A stretch of 64,000 nt of DNA from Chlorops oryzae (GCA_020466095.1 CM035807.1:84530241-84594240), one strand, 5' to 3'; shown: positions 35,611 to 47,865, counted from the stretch's first letter. Notes: generated by a model not told the origin, from the letters alone. Program-made: numbers and translations.

Positions 35611-37744
35611 ACTTATATTTTTTTTTAAATTAGAAAAAGTTTTTATCTGGCAATGCCAAAAAAACAAAGAGCACACAATTCCACACCCTCCATAAAAAGC
35701 ACTTCTTGCCAGCGGCTCGATTCGTTGCTCTCAAGATATTCGCCATACAATACATATTCGCAATGAATCAACAGATGAGCGCGCATGAACTTAAAAACAG
35801 TGCGTCAATAACAACAATAACAGAGGGCAGACAAAGAAGAAAGAAAAAACTCTATACATATTGTAATCATAAAAAGCCAGCCCAGATGTCGTAAATAAGT
35901 ATTTGTATAATTGTTTGCTGTGTCGGCCGATTTTGGCCTGTCCTACTAAACATGATTATACATAAGTAGATACTTTTAAAAAATTCTCGATAGAATCTGA
36001 ACTTCGAAAAGTAACGGCTAACAATATGTTTGTTTATCTGTTGAAATGGGTCAAGGATTTCCTACATTTTTTTTTAACTGGTCTAAAAATTGTCCTTTAT
36101 GATACATCAAATATGTATTCATGTCGGATATGATCATTTCCCACTTCACACGGTAGTTTTAATGACCTCAATTCTAAAGAACATGGGTTTTTCGAACAAT
36201 TTCTCTCCAAAGTTCATATAATTTTTATACTGCCTTTGGGCGCGATTATGAAAGTGGAGATAATTAGGTATAAGTATATTTAATTCATTTATAACTAAAT
36301 ATCTACAAATGTATTTACATACATATACTGTACATTCCAAAGAAAGTGAACCTTATTTGTTTGTTGATTTCATTCTGCGCAAAATGATTTCGATAAAACA
36401 ATGGATACCTATGAAATAAACATAATAAGCCAATTCAGAAAACAGCACTCCCAATCGTTGTGCTCATATTGACGCTCTTCAACTGGCACACATCACGTTG
36501 GTTTGGCGTGATTGCGTGCATTTCGTGGAAGTGGCGAGGAGGTCACTCTTGGTTTCAATTTTTTTTTTTTTTTTTTTTTGCCACAACTTTTCAAGGGGTC
36601 AAATGGGACGTAGAGGCAGCAGCGAATAAAATCTCGTTTCATTTAAGAGGTGTGTTGATGATGAATTTTAGTTTCTTGGTATTAGCGTGGGGAATTTTTT
36701 TTATTTAAGAAACTTTAGCTGCAAATGCTGAGATAGGCAGAGAAAATATACATACATACATACATACTTTCCTATATAACTATGGGTTGGGTACACGGCT
36801 CATATAGTTACATACATATGTTAGGATTAGAAATGTGCTATAGCAATAATCCTTAATCGCAATGCGGTTCAAAAACAAAAAAGCAAATGGGGGCACGGCC
36901 ACGCATACCACAGTGTTTGACGCGCTATTGGAAATGGCGCTGGCGTTTAAAGAGGTTTGTACTATAGTCTATAGAGAATATTTAAATACAATTTCGTTGG
37001 TGCATGCAGTCATACAAACGAACAAACATACATAAGTCGACGCGTCATTTCTAGTTTTATCGCTAGGTTTCTGTTGAAACAATGGTCAAAAGTAGTTTTC
37101 ATGTCTACATTGTCTACATACAAATTCAAAAGCATTCCTTCTAGCGTTTCTTAAAAGAGCAACGATTACGTCGTCGATTCAATCTAGCGGATACAACTGA
37201 AAGCGATGCCATTCTCCACCAACAAACTATGGATACTCAGAAATATGGAGTGTGTGTGTGTGTGTGTGTGTGTGCTGGTATGTATTTACATACGTATATG
37301 GACGGACCTGGCCCCCAATAAATTCAATGTGTACAAACCAGCCAAGAGCGACAGCAACTGCTGCTCTTGGAATCGTAACACTTTTCCGTCTCAGTCAATA
37401 TGTTGACTCACAAGAAAATTTGTTTTCATTCGTTTCTCGAATATCGAGCAGTGCAGTCCGCTCTTTACGCAAGACGCTCCTCAATTTTTTGAAGTGTTAA
37501 ATTAAAAACAAATATATTTTTTTTTAAATAAAAGAATTTAAACAGAGCAAAAATTGTGAAATAGACTTTACATTTTTTGTGCGAGAAACTTTCTGAAATT
37601 CAGATTTCGAAAGAAAAACAGACTGCGAAGAGCATTTAAAAAAAAAAAAAGCTTAAAAGTTCAAAAAGAAACTTCAATTTAATAATAATAAAAACCATAA
37701 AGTGTTAAAAATAACAACAACAAAAAATCCAAACACTGAACAAA
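35611..37744. other. Upstream region of cabut, with microsatellites
   Basis: Contains (CATA)n at about 36748-36767, a T run at 36561-36579, a (GT)n run of about 25 bases at 37250-37274, and a low-complexity leader from 37500 to the cabut ATG. No TATA box or initiator could be fixed, so the transcription start of cabut is not called. Confidence 0.45.
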
Positions 37745-40686
37745 ATGGATATTCCTTTATTAATATCGCCGCCAGCTACGCCGCCACTTTGTGGAAATAA
37801 ACTAGAAAATGTAAGTTAAAATTCTAAATTCTTTTTTAAAAAAATCATGAAGCTTTTTTTCTATTGAAAATTCCATAAAAGTTAATTACCTAAATTCAAA
37901 ATTCAAAATTTCAAAAATATTTGTACAAAAATAATTTAAAATAAGAAAAATTAAAAATTAACTGAAACTTGTCAATTTAAAAATTTTAATAAATCAAAAT
38001 ACTGAGTTATTCGGAAAATTTCTCTTTTAAATAATAAAAAATTACTAGATAGATAAAATTCCTTCTAAAATGAGCTCAAATGGCCTTAGAGCTCTTTTGC
38101 TTTTTACAAGCTTTTATCAATATATTGGAGACTAAAAAAAATTTATTTAAAATCACCAGGAGATAGGTACACAAATTGAGCGCTTGTAGAGCCCACTCCC
38201 ACTTTTTTTGTATGTAAGATATATTTACCATAAATCGTTTGAAATGAAACGGGATTCGCAAAAATTTGAGTATTAAAATATTTCTTTTGCGATAATTAAT
38301 TTCGAAATTCCCCCCACGTTTAAATAGTATATGTATATACATACAAACAGCTGAACACGCGTTTACCATGAGACCAAATGAAGGCACGACATGAACAAAT
38401 AAAGTGCACAACAAAAAATAATGGACACATACATACCTACAAATATCGCCGTCGCGCACTTACTTCTGAAATTTCTAAAAACAAACGTACTCCGTCACTT
38501 TCACACTCATTTCCGATATGCTGATCACGCACCTCGCATTCAGCTATCAGCTGGTGTTCACGTGAACAGCTTGATGTAGATAGATGTGTACTGTATGTAT
38601 ATATTTCAATTTGTTGCGATGTGTGCCCCTTTTTTTTTGTTGTTTTTTCCTTTTGCTTTTCTTTTCTCTATTATTCTCTTTTTTGTGGAGCGCTGCTGAG
38701 GCGTTGGGGCAAGCCCCAATTTAGTTTTTGCTCTCTTTTCCTCGTTTCGGGCATGAGTTTCTTACATTTTATGTACATACAACACGATTGAATATATTCA
38801 CTTATTTCTTTCTCTCCTGAAATTACAAGGTGAGCAGACGTTTAGATTACATTTTTAGTTAGCGATTGAGGTGACCAGGCGTTATGAAAATTGAAAGTTT
38901 TTTTTTCCTATTTTAAATTATTATTATGTACTTTGAGGTCATACTTATTAAGGAACATTATAATTGATTGAAGCGTATTTTTAGTTACTTATTTTAAAAT
39001 GAAATTTTCATTAATTAAATTTCTTCTATTTCCTTTTAGATAAGTCAATCAAATGACCAACTGAATCAAGAATTGCTAAATGCTAAACTACAGAAATTCC
39101 CACAAAAACAACAGCACCAGCAAAATGATATCAACACTATAACACCGAACGCATCAGATACAGAAGATGATGCTGAAATTCCGCCATGTAAAAAGCAACG
39201 TCTGGAAATTCAACAACTTGAAGAAGAACAACCAGTTAACTCTGTATCATCATCGCCGCCATCGGACCAAAAACGATCGAGCCAAATCGAACAACATGAA
39301 TCACAACAACGTGCAAGTGTTATAATGCATGTTAACAGTGCGGGCATTTGTTCGACACTCGATGAAACTTCGTGTTCGTCTATAACATCGACAACATCCA
39401 ACACAAATGGAACACTCTCAACAGTATCATCATCTTATAGCAGCAGTAGCACCGGAACTCCAAGCTCTCCTTTTTCGGATGACGATTCTACAACAACGAA
39501 TGTTTTCCGAAATCTTAAAATCAAAATGAATCGAAAGCGCCACTCAATAGTTGAAACAACAACAATTGATTGCAAATCGGTGACAAAACAACATGACAGC
39601 ATATTATACACTCAACCATCTTCATCAGCAACTGGAAATTTAAACGATTCAATACAGTGCCAACCAATTCAAGACCATTACCATCATCAACAAGAGCAAC
39701 AGAGATTTCGGTTTACAATACCAGCGACAACGAGCGTTGTTGCAACAAACATAAACAACAAAATACCAAGCCATAACATACAATATTCATATCCAACGCA
39801 ACAACATTGTCCGATGTTTGCGCCGAAAAGTATGTATCTCTCAGTGAAACCTCTAGCAGTTCCGACCAGTTCTCATCATGAACAGAAACAACAATCACAA
39901 TCCCATGAAATGCAAAAACAAAAGCTCATTCCAACACAATTTCTTGTTATTAACTCTTCAAATGGCCTAATCAACCATGCTGCTGAATCGACAATATCTG
40001 CAACGGCAGCAGCAGCAGCAGCAGCAACAACAACAAGAACTGTTGCCTCAACAAGTACTCTGCCGCCACAAAAGCTGACAGCAAGCCAAATCGCCGCTGA
40101 ACGTCGTCGTATTTACGAATGCCAGTACGAGAATTGTGGCAAAAACTATTTCAAATCCAGTCATCTGAAAGCCCATCAGCGCGTGCATACCGGTGAACGG
40201 CCTTTCGTTTGCAAATGGGAAAACTGCGATAAGCGTTTTTCACGCTCCGACGAACTCTCCCGTCACAAACGAACTCATACCGGCGAAAAGAAGTTCGTAT
40301 GCAGCGTTTGCAGTAAGAAATTCATGCGAAGTGATCACTTATCCAAGCATGTCAAGCGACATGGCAAAGAGAAAGCAAACGGTGTAAACAGAAAGTTGGC
40401 GACCAACCTAAGTACTGCCCCAACCGGTATCGATGAATCGGCCAAGATGAACATGAACATAGTTGCAACAACGCAATCCCAAGCTGGAAACATGTTGCAT
40501 TTACGTCCGATTGCGCCTGCAACATTGCAACAACAAAACTGTCAGCCTCCAGTACAACTACAGATTTGCAATGCCAGCGAGTTGTTGCGTTTCCAGCAAA
40601 TTTCCGCATTGCCGCCCAATTTTCTCGCAACAAATGGTAATGCAACCGAAAAACCAAATCATTTGCCACATCAACGTTGTTTGTAA
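37745..40686 (+). CDS. cbt: cabut-type Sp/KLF (TIEG) zinc-finger transcription factor
   Basis: Two coding exons, 37745-37810 (22 codons) and 39040-40686, are joined in phase 0 by a GTAAGT...TTTTAG intron of 1229 nt. They give about 570 residues. The N-terminus has SPPATPP. The middle is rich in Gln, Ser and Thr with an Ala run (QQ, SSS and AAAAAAAAA tracts). Three C2H2 fingers stand near residues 381-460, with linkers HTGERPF and HTGEKKF. Finger 1 has [20 protein letters not shown], the form found in TIEG/KLF10-11 and fly cabut. Family members bind GC-rich promoter boxes in the nucleus; fly cabut acts in early development, ecdysone response and sugar sensing. The frame is intact. The stop TAA is at 40684-40686. 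The gene is convergent with MED15. Confidence 0.93.
37811..39039 (+). other. Single intron of cabut
   Basis: Donor AAAAT|GTAAGT and acceptor TTCCTTTTAG|ATAAGT. It separates the SPPATPP exon from the rest of the protein. The interior is AT-rich. The minus-strand reading frame at 38076-38459 has no motif and is not a gene. Confidence 0.85.
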
Positions 40687-41636
40687 ATGCTTGTTGCTCT
40701 TCATCCTTTCTAAGAAGTTATTCTTGAAGGAATTGTATGCTAGAGATGTTTGTCTACTATCCGCTAAAAGCTGCCACGGAAATATTGCTTGGAGTTATTT
40801 TATTCTTTATTCAAAGAGAGCAATTTCATTAAATACGCAACAGTACGACATCGATTTTAAATACAAATTGAACAGCTCTTATGAGTAAAGACTGAGTTAA
40901 GAGTTAAAGGGCATCGTTGTTACCTGCACTGGATGAGTTCCTTCGCCGGCTTGCCACTGCACTTTATTACTTTAAAGGGAACATATACTTCAAGTGCTAA
41001 GGCGCTAGTTAATTTATGAAGTTACTTTGATTAAACTAAGATAATGCTAGTACATACAGCTGTTTGATTGTTGCGAATGCAATAATAATCCAATGTTTAT
41101 TTCGTATATACTTAAATTGTTCAAAATATAAGGATTAATATTATTTATTAATACTAGTACAGTAGTAGCCTGAGATAGCAACGCTTATGCTTCTCATTTC
41201 GCTATTAAGCTGAAAATTAACCTTTGTGCGCAAGATTCCTTTCGTTCAACTTTGAAATTTTAGGTTATATGAACTGTGATAACTAATTTAACTGAAATTT
41301 GAAAACTGTAATTTATTCGTCTTTTTAATGTGTAAAAAATAATTATGTCATAAACATTTTTTTCCTACAACTTTAACGTATAAAAAATTGTTCAAGTTGA
41401 AAAGAGTACAAAAAAAAAAAATACAACTAAAATTGCCAGCATACAAAACTATAAAAACTCAAATTATCTAAATGTATGCATTTAAAAACAATTTTACAAA
41501 TTCTGCAAAGAAAATATACTTTTCAAAAGTTATAAAGATGATGTTGTTTCATTTGAAAAAAAGATAGACTAACCCTAACAAAATACGAATGAATCCAAAT
41601 TGTATCAACAATAGAGACTCATAAAATTCATTAATT

Positions 41637-41768
41637 ACACTAGTTTACAGTATTTTTTCCAGGGACATCTAAATACACTTTTCTTATGGACTTTATCCTT
41701 CTAAGCATGCAGAAAAGTGCATTTCTATGTCCTGAAAAAATAAGAAATAATTATCAGTAAACTAGTGT
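41637..41768. mobile_element. 132-bp MITE with 5-bp TSD
   Basis: Left ACACTAGTTTACAGTATTTT and reversed right ACACTAGTTTACTGATAATT share the first 12 bases. A second inner inverted pair (AGGGACAT / ATGTCCT) continues the fold. TAATT flanks both ends exactly (41632-41636, 41769-41773). The superfamily is not assigned. Confidence 0.75.
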
Positions 41769-41955
41769 TAATTAAGGTGTTCAATTAGATTTTCCAATCT
41801 CGGTTCTGTGTATATATAGAAAAAAGGGTAGCAAGCTTAGGTACTCTGATTAGATATGACAACATTTTAATACAATAGATTTGATGCCTTCCATTCTCGG
41901 CAACCAAATTGTGATTGCTTATGGTAACTAAAACACACAGCTGGGGCCTTACTCT

Positions 41956-42172
41956 GTATTGCGATGCGATAGGCAATTCGATGCGATAGCTCATTACGAG
42001 TCGCAATTGGAATCGTTTCTTATAGTTTTTTGATTCGTAAAAATGAACTGAAATATTCGGAAATGCGTTTCCAACAAGCCAGTTGAACTGAAAAAGGAAA
42101 TAAATGCAAACAACCGTTCCAATTGCGACTTGAAATAAGCTATCGCATCGAATTGCCTATCGCATTGCCTGA
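41956..42172. mobile_element. Foldback MITE with GCGATAGGCAATTCGATGCG ends
   Basis: The left 45 bases (GCGATGCGATAGGCAATTCG, then ATGCGATAGC...GTCGCAATTGGAA) recur inverted at 42114-42170. Each arm itself holds two copies of the word TGCGATAG. The central spacer is non-coding. The exact outer borders and target duplication are uncertain. Confidence 0.7.
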
Positions 42173-42784
42173 TTTTATATGTATATATATATAAACTCAT
42201 CAGCCCCAGCAAACTTTGCAGCGGAAGAAATTAATGTGCCAAAAACTAATAAATAAAAATTTGCAGGAAACCAAATTAAGGAAATTAAAGTTTTTTGACA
42301 AACAATCAGACCTATTCGAAATGAATATTCTCTAGGGATTTTTTCCGCGGGAAAAGGAAGTATTCTAGGCGCCAATAAAAGAAAGAATGTGTAAAGTATA
42401 GTGTTGGATATGTGTATGTGTGTGTAGTTGTGTGGATCTACCGCTGGATTTCCGAAAGTGTACTGTAATTGAACGTATTTTACTTTGACTTGTCCAGGAA
42501 GATTCGAGTCAAAGTAACCGATGAAGAAAGAAATAAAACCAGGAATTAGAACAAAATAATATACAGAAGAAACTCTTTTTAATAGTCAAGAAATGCTTTT
42601 TTATTTATTTAAGTACCTTTCAGTTGGAGCTCCAATTTGCAAGTGCGAGAGTAAGTCGAAAGGGAAGTCGAACTTACTTCTCCCAGATAAAATAATATTA
42701 TTACTACCGCCACCAGTATTTTACAAGCTCCTAGTATTTTAGTACTTATTTTAGAAGTATGCATTAGAAACACAATGTAATAAC

Positions 42785-42910
42785 CTTTCCTTAAAAATGT
42801 TCGAAATTAGTGCTCCTTTAATAATCCCTTCCCAGTGTGCTTAGAATGGGAGAACTTTTTCCAAATCCGCAACGAAAGATTATCTGGGAACATTCAGAAT
42901 CGGGCTGAAT
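42785..42910 (-). repeat. Dispersed repeat family R, copy 2
   Basis: Read on the minus strand it runs from CAGCCCGATTCTGAATGTTC through GTTGCGGATTTGGAAAAAG and CTAAGCACACTGGGAAGG to TTTCGAACATTTTTAA, matching 1778-1925 and 55190-55345. Confidence 0.6.
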
Positions 42911-43165
42911 ATATTTTGAACCACTGTTGCCCTCTCTTTCTTCTTCTTCCATCTCCCGCCAACTTTCTACGTCTCTTCCTCTCTCTCCCATTCTTTCCGT
43001 TGCTAGCTCCCTCTCTGCCCACTTCTCCAACTCATTCCGTCTCTTCACCTCTCTCCAAATAAGATGTTTTGTCAAGTTCGAAAGTGTTTCAAAAATCATA
43101 TGCTAAAAACAATGTAATTAGGTAAAAAAAAAAAAAACATGATATATTAAAACGGATATATTTTC

Positions 43166-44352
43166 TTAAATACTAAAAACGGCTGTAAAATCACAGATCG
43201 CAGTCGACTTCATACTTGGTGAGCACGCTTGACGTAGAGACATTTCCCACGTATCTAGCAAATGTGAGAGAGAGTGGAGTTTTGGAAGTTTGGCAACACG
43301 TGCTTCAAGTGCTCTTTTAACTGCATTTAAGAAAGGCGTTGAACAATATTCTGCTTGATCAAGAAAGCATTGCGGCGAACTCCAAGGATAATCATCGGGT
43401 ATAGTAACACTCATAGGTGGCACGCTCGGTAATCGTTTGTCATCCAAACAACAAATTAATTTTATGACTTTGGTATTGTTTTGAATTTGAGTATCTAAGG
43501 TAACCTTGAATTTTTGATCCAACCGTGCGAGCTCTCCCTGGAGAACATGCGGAATTTCAAGCTCGAATGGTGAATTCGTTGTTTTTGATGGTTCATATTC
43601 AGCAGAACGCTGTACTTTCGGGGGCGTTGGAGCACATATATCCGATCCAAATAGAAGTTCTAAGCTAGGCCTAAACGTTCGGTTTAAAGTATGATTGGCA
43701 ATCGGGCTCTGAAGTGATGTATTGATGACTTCCAAAAGAGGATTTGTGGATTTCTTTTTATATAGGAATATAATTGTAAATTCTGTTTGAAAATAAGAAC
43801 TAACTACTTACGCTAAACTGTTGGCCCGAATATGACAAAACAAGTTCCATTTTATCAAGTGCTTTTTCACATTTCAATAATGTTTCAAGCGGTACGCGTT
43901 GGGATGGATTTACAAGTATTTCAAGCAATTTACTCATTTTTGCGTTCGTCCCGTCAGTCCCAGATTTTGCTACCATACGCTTAAGAGGTTCAATGTATTT
44001 TGTCAACTGTTTGTATTTCTCACGATAGAGTTGCTCTTCTTGTGGATTGAATGGGCTGTTGCTGCCAACGTATCCAGGTGTGTTTAATGGCGCACTCGGC
44101 GACTGCCGAAGGTTGCGTGATGCTGTAGACATTAGGCTTGACGTTTGGGGACTTGATGTTGGTACCAGCGCTGGACTAGGAATCATCTGAGCTGCCGGTA
44201 CATGCGGCGGAGTTTGTTGAGGGGGAACATTTGGTGCCTGTTGCTGTTGTTGTTGCGCTCCTGCTGATGTAGACGGATTTGGTGAAGAGACATGATGCAA
44301 AAATGGTGGTTGTTGTTGTTGTTGCTGCTGCTGTTGTTGTTGTTGCTGCTGC

Positions 44353-44383
<31 letters not shown>

Positions 44384-46344
44384 TTGTTGTTGTTGCTGTT
44401 GTTGTTGTTGTTGTTGTTGTTGTTGCTTGCTGCTGCTGTTGTTGTTGCTGCTGCTGCTGTTGTTGCTGTTGATGTTGTGGGGGCTGTTGAGGGCCGGCTG
44501 TTGAACCTACACTACTGGAAACACCACGTTGCACGGGGAACATTTGTCCACTTGTTTGTCCTGACAATGGCATATTTGCTTTCTGTTGCATATTTTGAGG
44601 CATATTCATTGAGATTTGATTAATGTTGCCTATGTCAAAGAGATACAAACAAAGATTATTGTGATCGAATAATAGTTTAAACTGAAACACGAAACCTTGT
44701 GGACCGTTGCCCGACATAATGGAACCAGTTGTAGATTGTTGTGGCTGCGATCCAGTTTGCCCTACACTGTTAGAGTGCATTGGACCTCCAGCTCCTGCGG
44801 AAGCCTGATTTGGTGGCATATTTGGTATATTCTGACCTGCAGCGTTCGCTCCAGCCACATTAAGTCCTCCAGGTCCTTGTTGGTTCATTCGAGCATTCAT
44901 CATTTGATTCATTTGAGCGTGATTAATGCCCATCTAGAATATTCACCGGAATATGATTGCAAAAACTTCTTATATAAGTCAACTTACGTTCATTTGATTT
45001 TGCTGCATTTGTTGCATTTGAGGAGGGAGTGGTTGTTGTGAGTTCATGCCACTAACATTCATTTGACCAGGACCAAGACCAGAATTCTGTTGCATCTGTG
45101 GATTCATGTGCATTTGATTTGGATGTCCACTTCCAGGTGTTCCACCGGGACCACTCATTTGTTGCATTTGGCTACCCATACTCACCATTGAAGGAACTAT
45201 TTGTTGCCCTGGACCGCCCGGCCCACCTATTGCCATTTGTGCTCGTATACCTTGCATTTGTTGCATTTGCTGTTGCCCCGGACGTTGTTGGTTTAGAGTT
45301 TGCAACAAGTTAGATGCTGGTATCGCTGGCCCACCAGATATTTGGCTTGGACCACCACTCATTGGCATCATTTGAGGATTTCGGTTCCCTTGACTTGCCA
45401 GCGTTTGCAAGGCATTTAATGGATCCTGATGCATGGATTGAGGCATTTCTAATAGTTTAAAGGTGTATTAAAATCGTCTTTTTTTTTCTCTTCAATCTTT
45501 CCTTACCCATTGGCGGTGCTTGTTGGGGCTTTCTTTGTGCCAAATCCTTGAAATGGATAAACAGTTTTGCAACAAGGCCAACATATTCGTCTTTGTTTCG
45601 TGATTTTTTGAAAATATGACTTTCCATGACGCTTGCATTTTTGTTTTGCTCTTGCCCAGTTGATTTTAAATAGTCATTTCTTTTAAATTTAAATGGAATA
45701 CATATTAAACAGCACTTTAAAAATATTAACGTACGAATATTCTATTTTTAAGGGTGCACAGAAGTGTTTTTTTATTTTTTTCTTTATACAATCCAAATGC
45801 AAACAACGGTGTTTATAGTGAAGCGAGCCTGACAATAAAATACCCGACACAGACACACATTTTTAAATAATTTTTAAACCACGCCAAAAGAACAGGACCA
45901 TTAAGAAAGAATATTTTAGAGATGTTTAAAGTCACAAATGGCCCCATTTACCAAATTTTGTTAAATTTCTTTGCCACGCCCACTTTCCAATTTTATTAAA
46001 TTATTATCAGAGGCTTAAATCTACACCCGAATTCTAAGTTTCATTGAAATATTTCGAAAAAGACCAATTTTGGGGCAGTTTGGGGGTTTTTGTTACAAAC
46101 CCTAGTACTGGAGGTACCCTTAATAATGGACCGATCGGGTCCATTCTATATATATTTTGTATGGTCTATCCCGACTGGTTCTGGGTGTTACACACAACCA
46201 CACAAACGCAATATACCCTCGATACAGATTAATTTTTTACCATATACCGATAACCCCGTGAGCACCCTTATTGCTATATTTAACTACTTACATCTTGGAT
46301 ATTACGTTTTGTCGAAATTTCTGCGTTTGCCAATCGTCTGCCAT
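43166..46344 (-). CDS. MED15: Mediator complex subunit 15
   Basis: MED15 (ARC105) is a Mediator tail subunit that binds activators in the nucleus. Minus-strand exons are 46344-46292, 45679-45507, 45448-44988, 44933-44696, 44629-43812 and 43753-43166, in consistent phase, giving about 776 residues. Exon 1 opens [17 protein letters not shown], the KIX start. Exon 2 completes KIX (ASVMESHIF...[11 protein letters not shown]; domain about 5-76). Residues 76-360 are Met/Gln/Gly/Pro-rich, a Gln/Thr tract follows at about 359-416, and the conserved C-terminal domain ([31 protein letters not shown]) fills the last exon. The acceptors of exons 2 and 6 are weak (TTTAAAAG, ATAAAAAG). The 66-nt intron 44695-44630 is in frame and stop-free with an unusual GTTTCG donor; if it is retained, 22 residues are added. 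Confidence 0.93.
44309..44480 (-). repeat. CAA/CAG repeat coding Gln-Thr-Gln tract in MED15
   Basis: Mixed CAA/CAG codons encode two long Gln blocks separated by a 15-residue Ala/Thr block. The middle block is the same CAA repeat read one base out of register: an extra G (CAAGCAAC) begins it and a lost A (AACAACACAGC) ends it, so the downstream frame is restored. Confidence 0.85.
45801..46230 (-). mobile_element. DINE-like element in MED15 intron 1 (copy 9)
   Basis: Has a decayed hairpin end (GGTGTTTATAGTGAAGCGAGCC), the AATAAAATACCCGACACAG repeat, CCACGCCCAC, the AGTACTGGAGGTACCC block, CGATCGGGTCCATTC and CACACAAACGCAATATACCC. The outermost TATACCC terminus is missing. It occupies most of the 612-nt first intron of MED15, in the same orientation as the gene. 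Confidence 0.72.
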
Positions 46345-46699
46345 TTTTGACGTCCTTAGCTTGTTTTACTCTTATTTATTGCACTCCTGCAGCACAAGCA
46401 ATTTTATTGTTAATATTTGCGGTAGACAGTGATGCCAACTCTTTAAAAAGGAAATGCGTAATTTTGTTTCGTCAACAAAGGGCGAAAATGGGGCTTTTTA
46501 AACCGGGTTAGCTAAATAAGGGCTAAATTAAACCGAAACTAAAAAATCCAAAAAGGGATATCAAAAGTGTATTTGTTTGTTTAACCTCAAGTGTGGCGCA
46601 GATCGAAATTGTACTTTTTCTCTGTGATTATTAAAGTTGGCTAACAAAATCAATAAAACCGTTTGCAAAACATTTTATTGGTATACGGGTTGTATTCGC

Positions 46700-47170
46700 A
46701 AGTAAATGAGATATATCCAGAAAAGGAGGTGATAAGTGTGTTTTATAAACCTATTTTTCTGAGTAAATCACGCATTTATTATAGGTTATGTAAATACAAA
46801 ATTGAAGTAAAATTAAAATCGAGGATTTTGAAAAAAATTAGAAAATATGTGTTAATAGGACCTTTTTCATACCAAAATTGCGCTCTCAAAGTTAAAAAAA
46901 TATAAAATTTTTTCAGAATTTTTGACTTCTGTAACCGTTTATTAACCTCATTGGCTTAAATCTTACCATGAATTAATAATTTTTGTCCTAATAGCCCATA
47001 AATTGCCTTTTCAACCCGCTTAAACAGATTTTTTTTCTAACGATGAAACCGTTATCGTGGAGAATTTTTTTTCTCGACATTAATGCCTAAAAACTTAAGG
47101 CCCTCTAACTCTTAGGGGAGCATTTTCCATCGCTCACCCTTCCATACGATTTTTGGTCGATATTTAAGCA
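46700..47170 (+). repeat. Diverged relative of the 23.9-24.5 kb element interior
   Basis: The segments GTTAATAGGACCTTTTTCATA, GGGGAGCATTTTCCATCG and CCCTTCCATACGATTTTTGG parallel GTTAATTGGACCTTTTTCATA, GGGGTGCATTTGCGGCC and CCTCCCATACAATTTTTTG at 24183-24480, in the same order and spacing. The TA-flanked inverted ends of the 23858-24538 element are absent here. Confidence 0.5.
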
Positions 47171-47739
47171 CCATCACCTCTTCGGATATAACATCCTTAT
47201 CAAACATTCCTTTATATAACTTTTCTTAGCTATTATTTGGTTTAACTTTTTTTAATTGAATCTCCTTGGCACTTATTTTTTCTTTAAAGTGGGAGCCGCG
47301 GTCTCCTATGAAACTCAGGAAGACTGCGGCCTATTTGACGAACATTCATGAGTGACATACATCATTTCTTGTCTTCATGCAGTAATTCATTCGCCACACA
47401 AACATTCTTGCAAACAAAATTGACTGCATGTGGCGGCGAAAAATTGCTTCTGTAAAAATTTCAAAAACGCAAAAGAGGGCTAATTTTTTTTGTCGAAAAT
47501 GGGCTAAAATTGCGCGTATTTTAGTTTCGGGCTAAAAAAAATTTTTTGCGTTCTGGGCATACCAATAAGGACTAAAATAGCCCGAAAAGGGGCTAAGTGC
47601 CAACTTATTCAAAAAAATTTCAATAAAAGAACCGGTGTTTTGTTAAAAGTTTCAATTTTTGTCTGCCCAGCCCTTTTTTTCTCATTTATTTAAATCAGAT
47701 TGTTTCGAAACAGGTGGTATACCCTTGACCAGGGTTGGA

Positions 47740-47865
47740 ACTTTACTGCAATTGCAGTAGATCTACTGCGTTTTTTATTTTTGAAAATTTTGACATCTAC
47801 TGCGACACTGCGAAAAGCTTAAAATCTACTGCGATTTTCGTCCCTGGTGTCGCTCGATTTTTAAT
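47740..47865 (+). repeat. CTACTGCG/CTGCAATT short-word cluster
   Basis: TACTGCAATTGCAGTA is a palindrome at about 47753-47768. It is followed by four CTACTGCG words (near 47763, 47793 and 47827, with related ACACTGCG at 47804) and an (A)CCAGGG/CCCTGG pair at its borders. It may be a small decayed element. Confidence 0.4.

Larger units (their letters stand above)
40687..43165. other. Convergent 3' region between cabut and MED15, with two MITEs
   Basis: This must contain both 3' UTRs. No poly(A) signal can be assigned with certainty; an AATAAA on the plus strand is near 42250, and one on the minus strand is near 42602. MITEs at 41637-41768 and 41956-42172 and a repeat-R copy at 42785-42910 lie here, so at least one UTR may include them. 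Positions 42930-43060 are a CT-rich tract. Confidence 0.45.

Noticed and set aside
44279..44623. Plus-strand poly-Leu/poly-Val/poly-Cys frames
   Set aside because: They are the antisense of the CAA/CAG tract in MED15.
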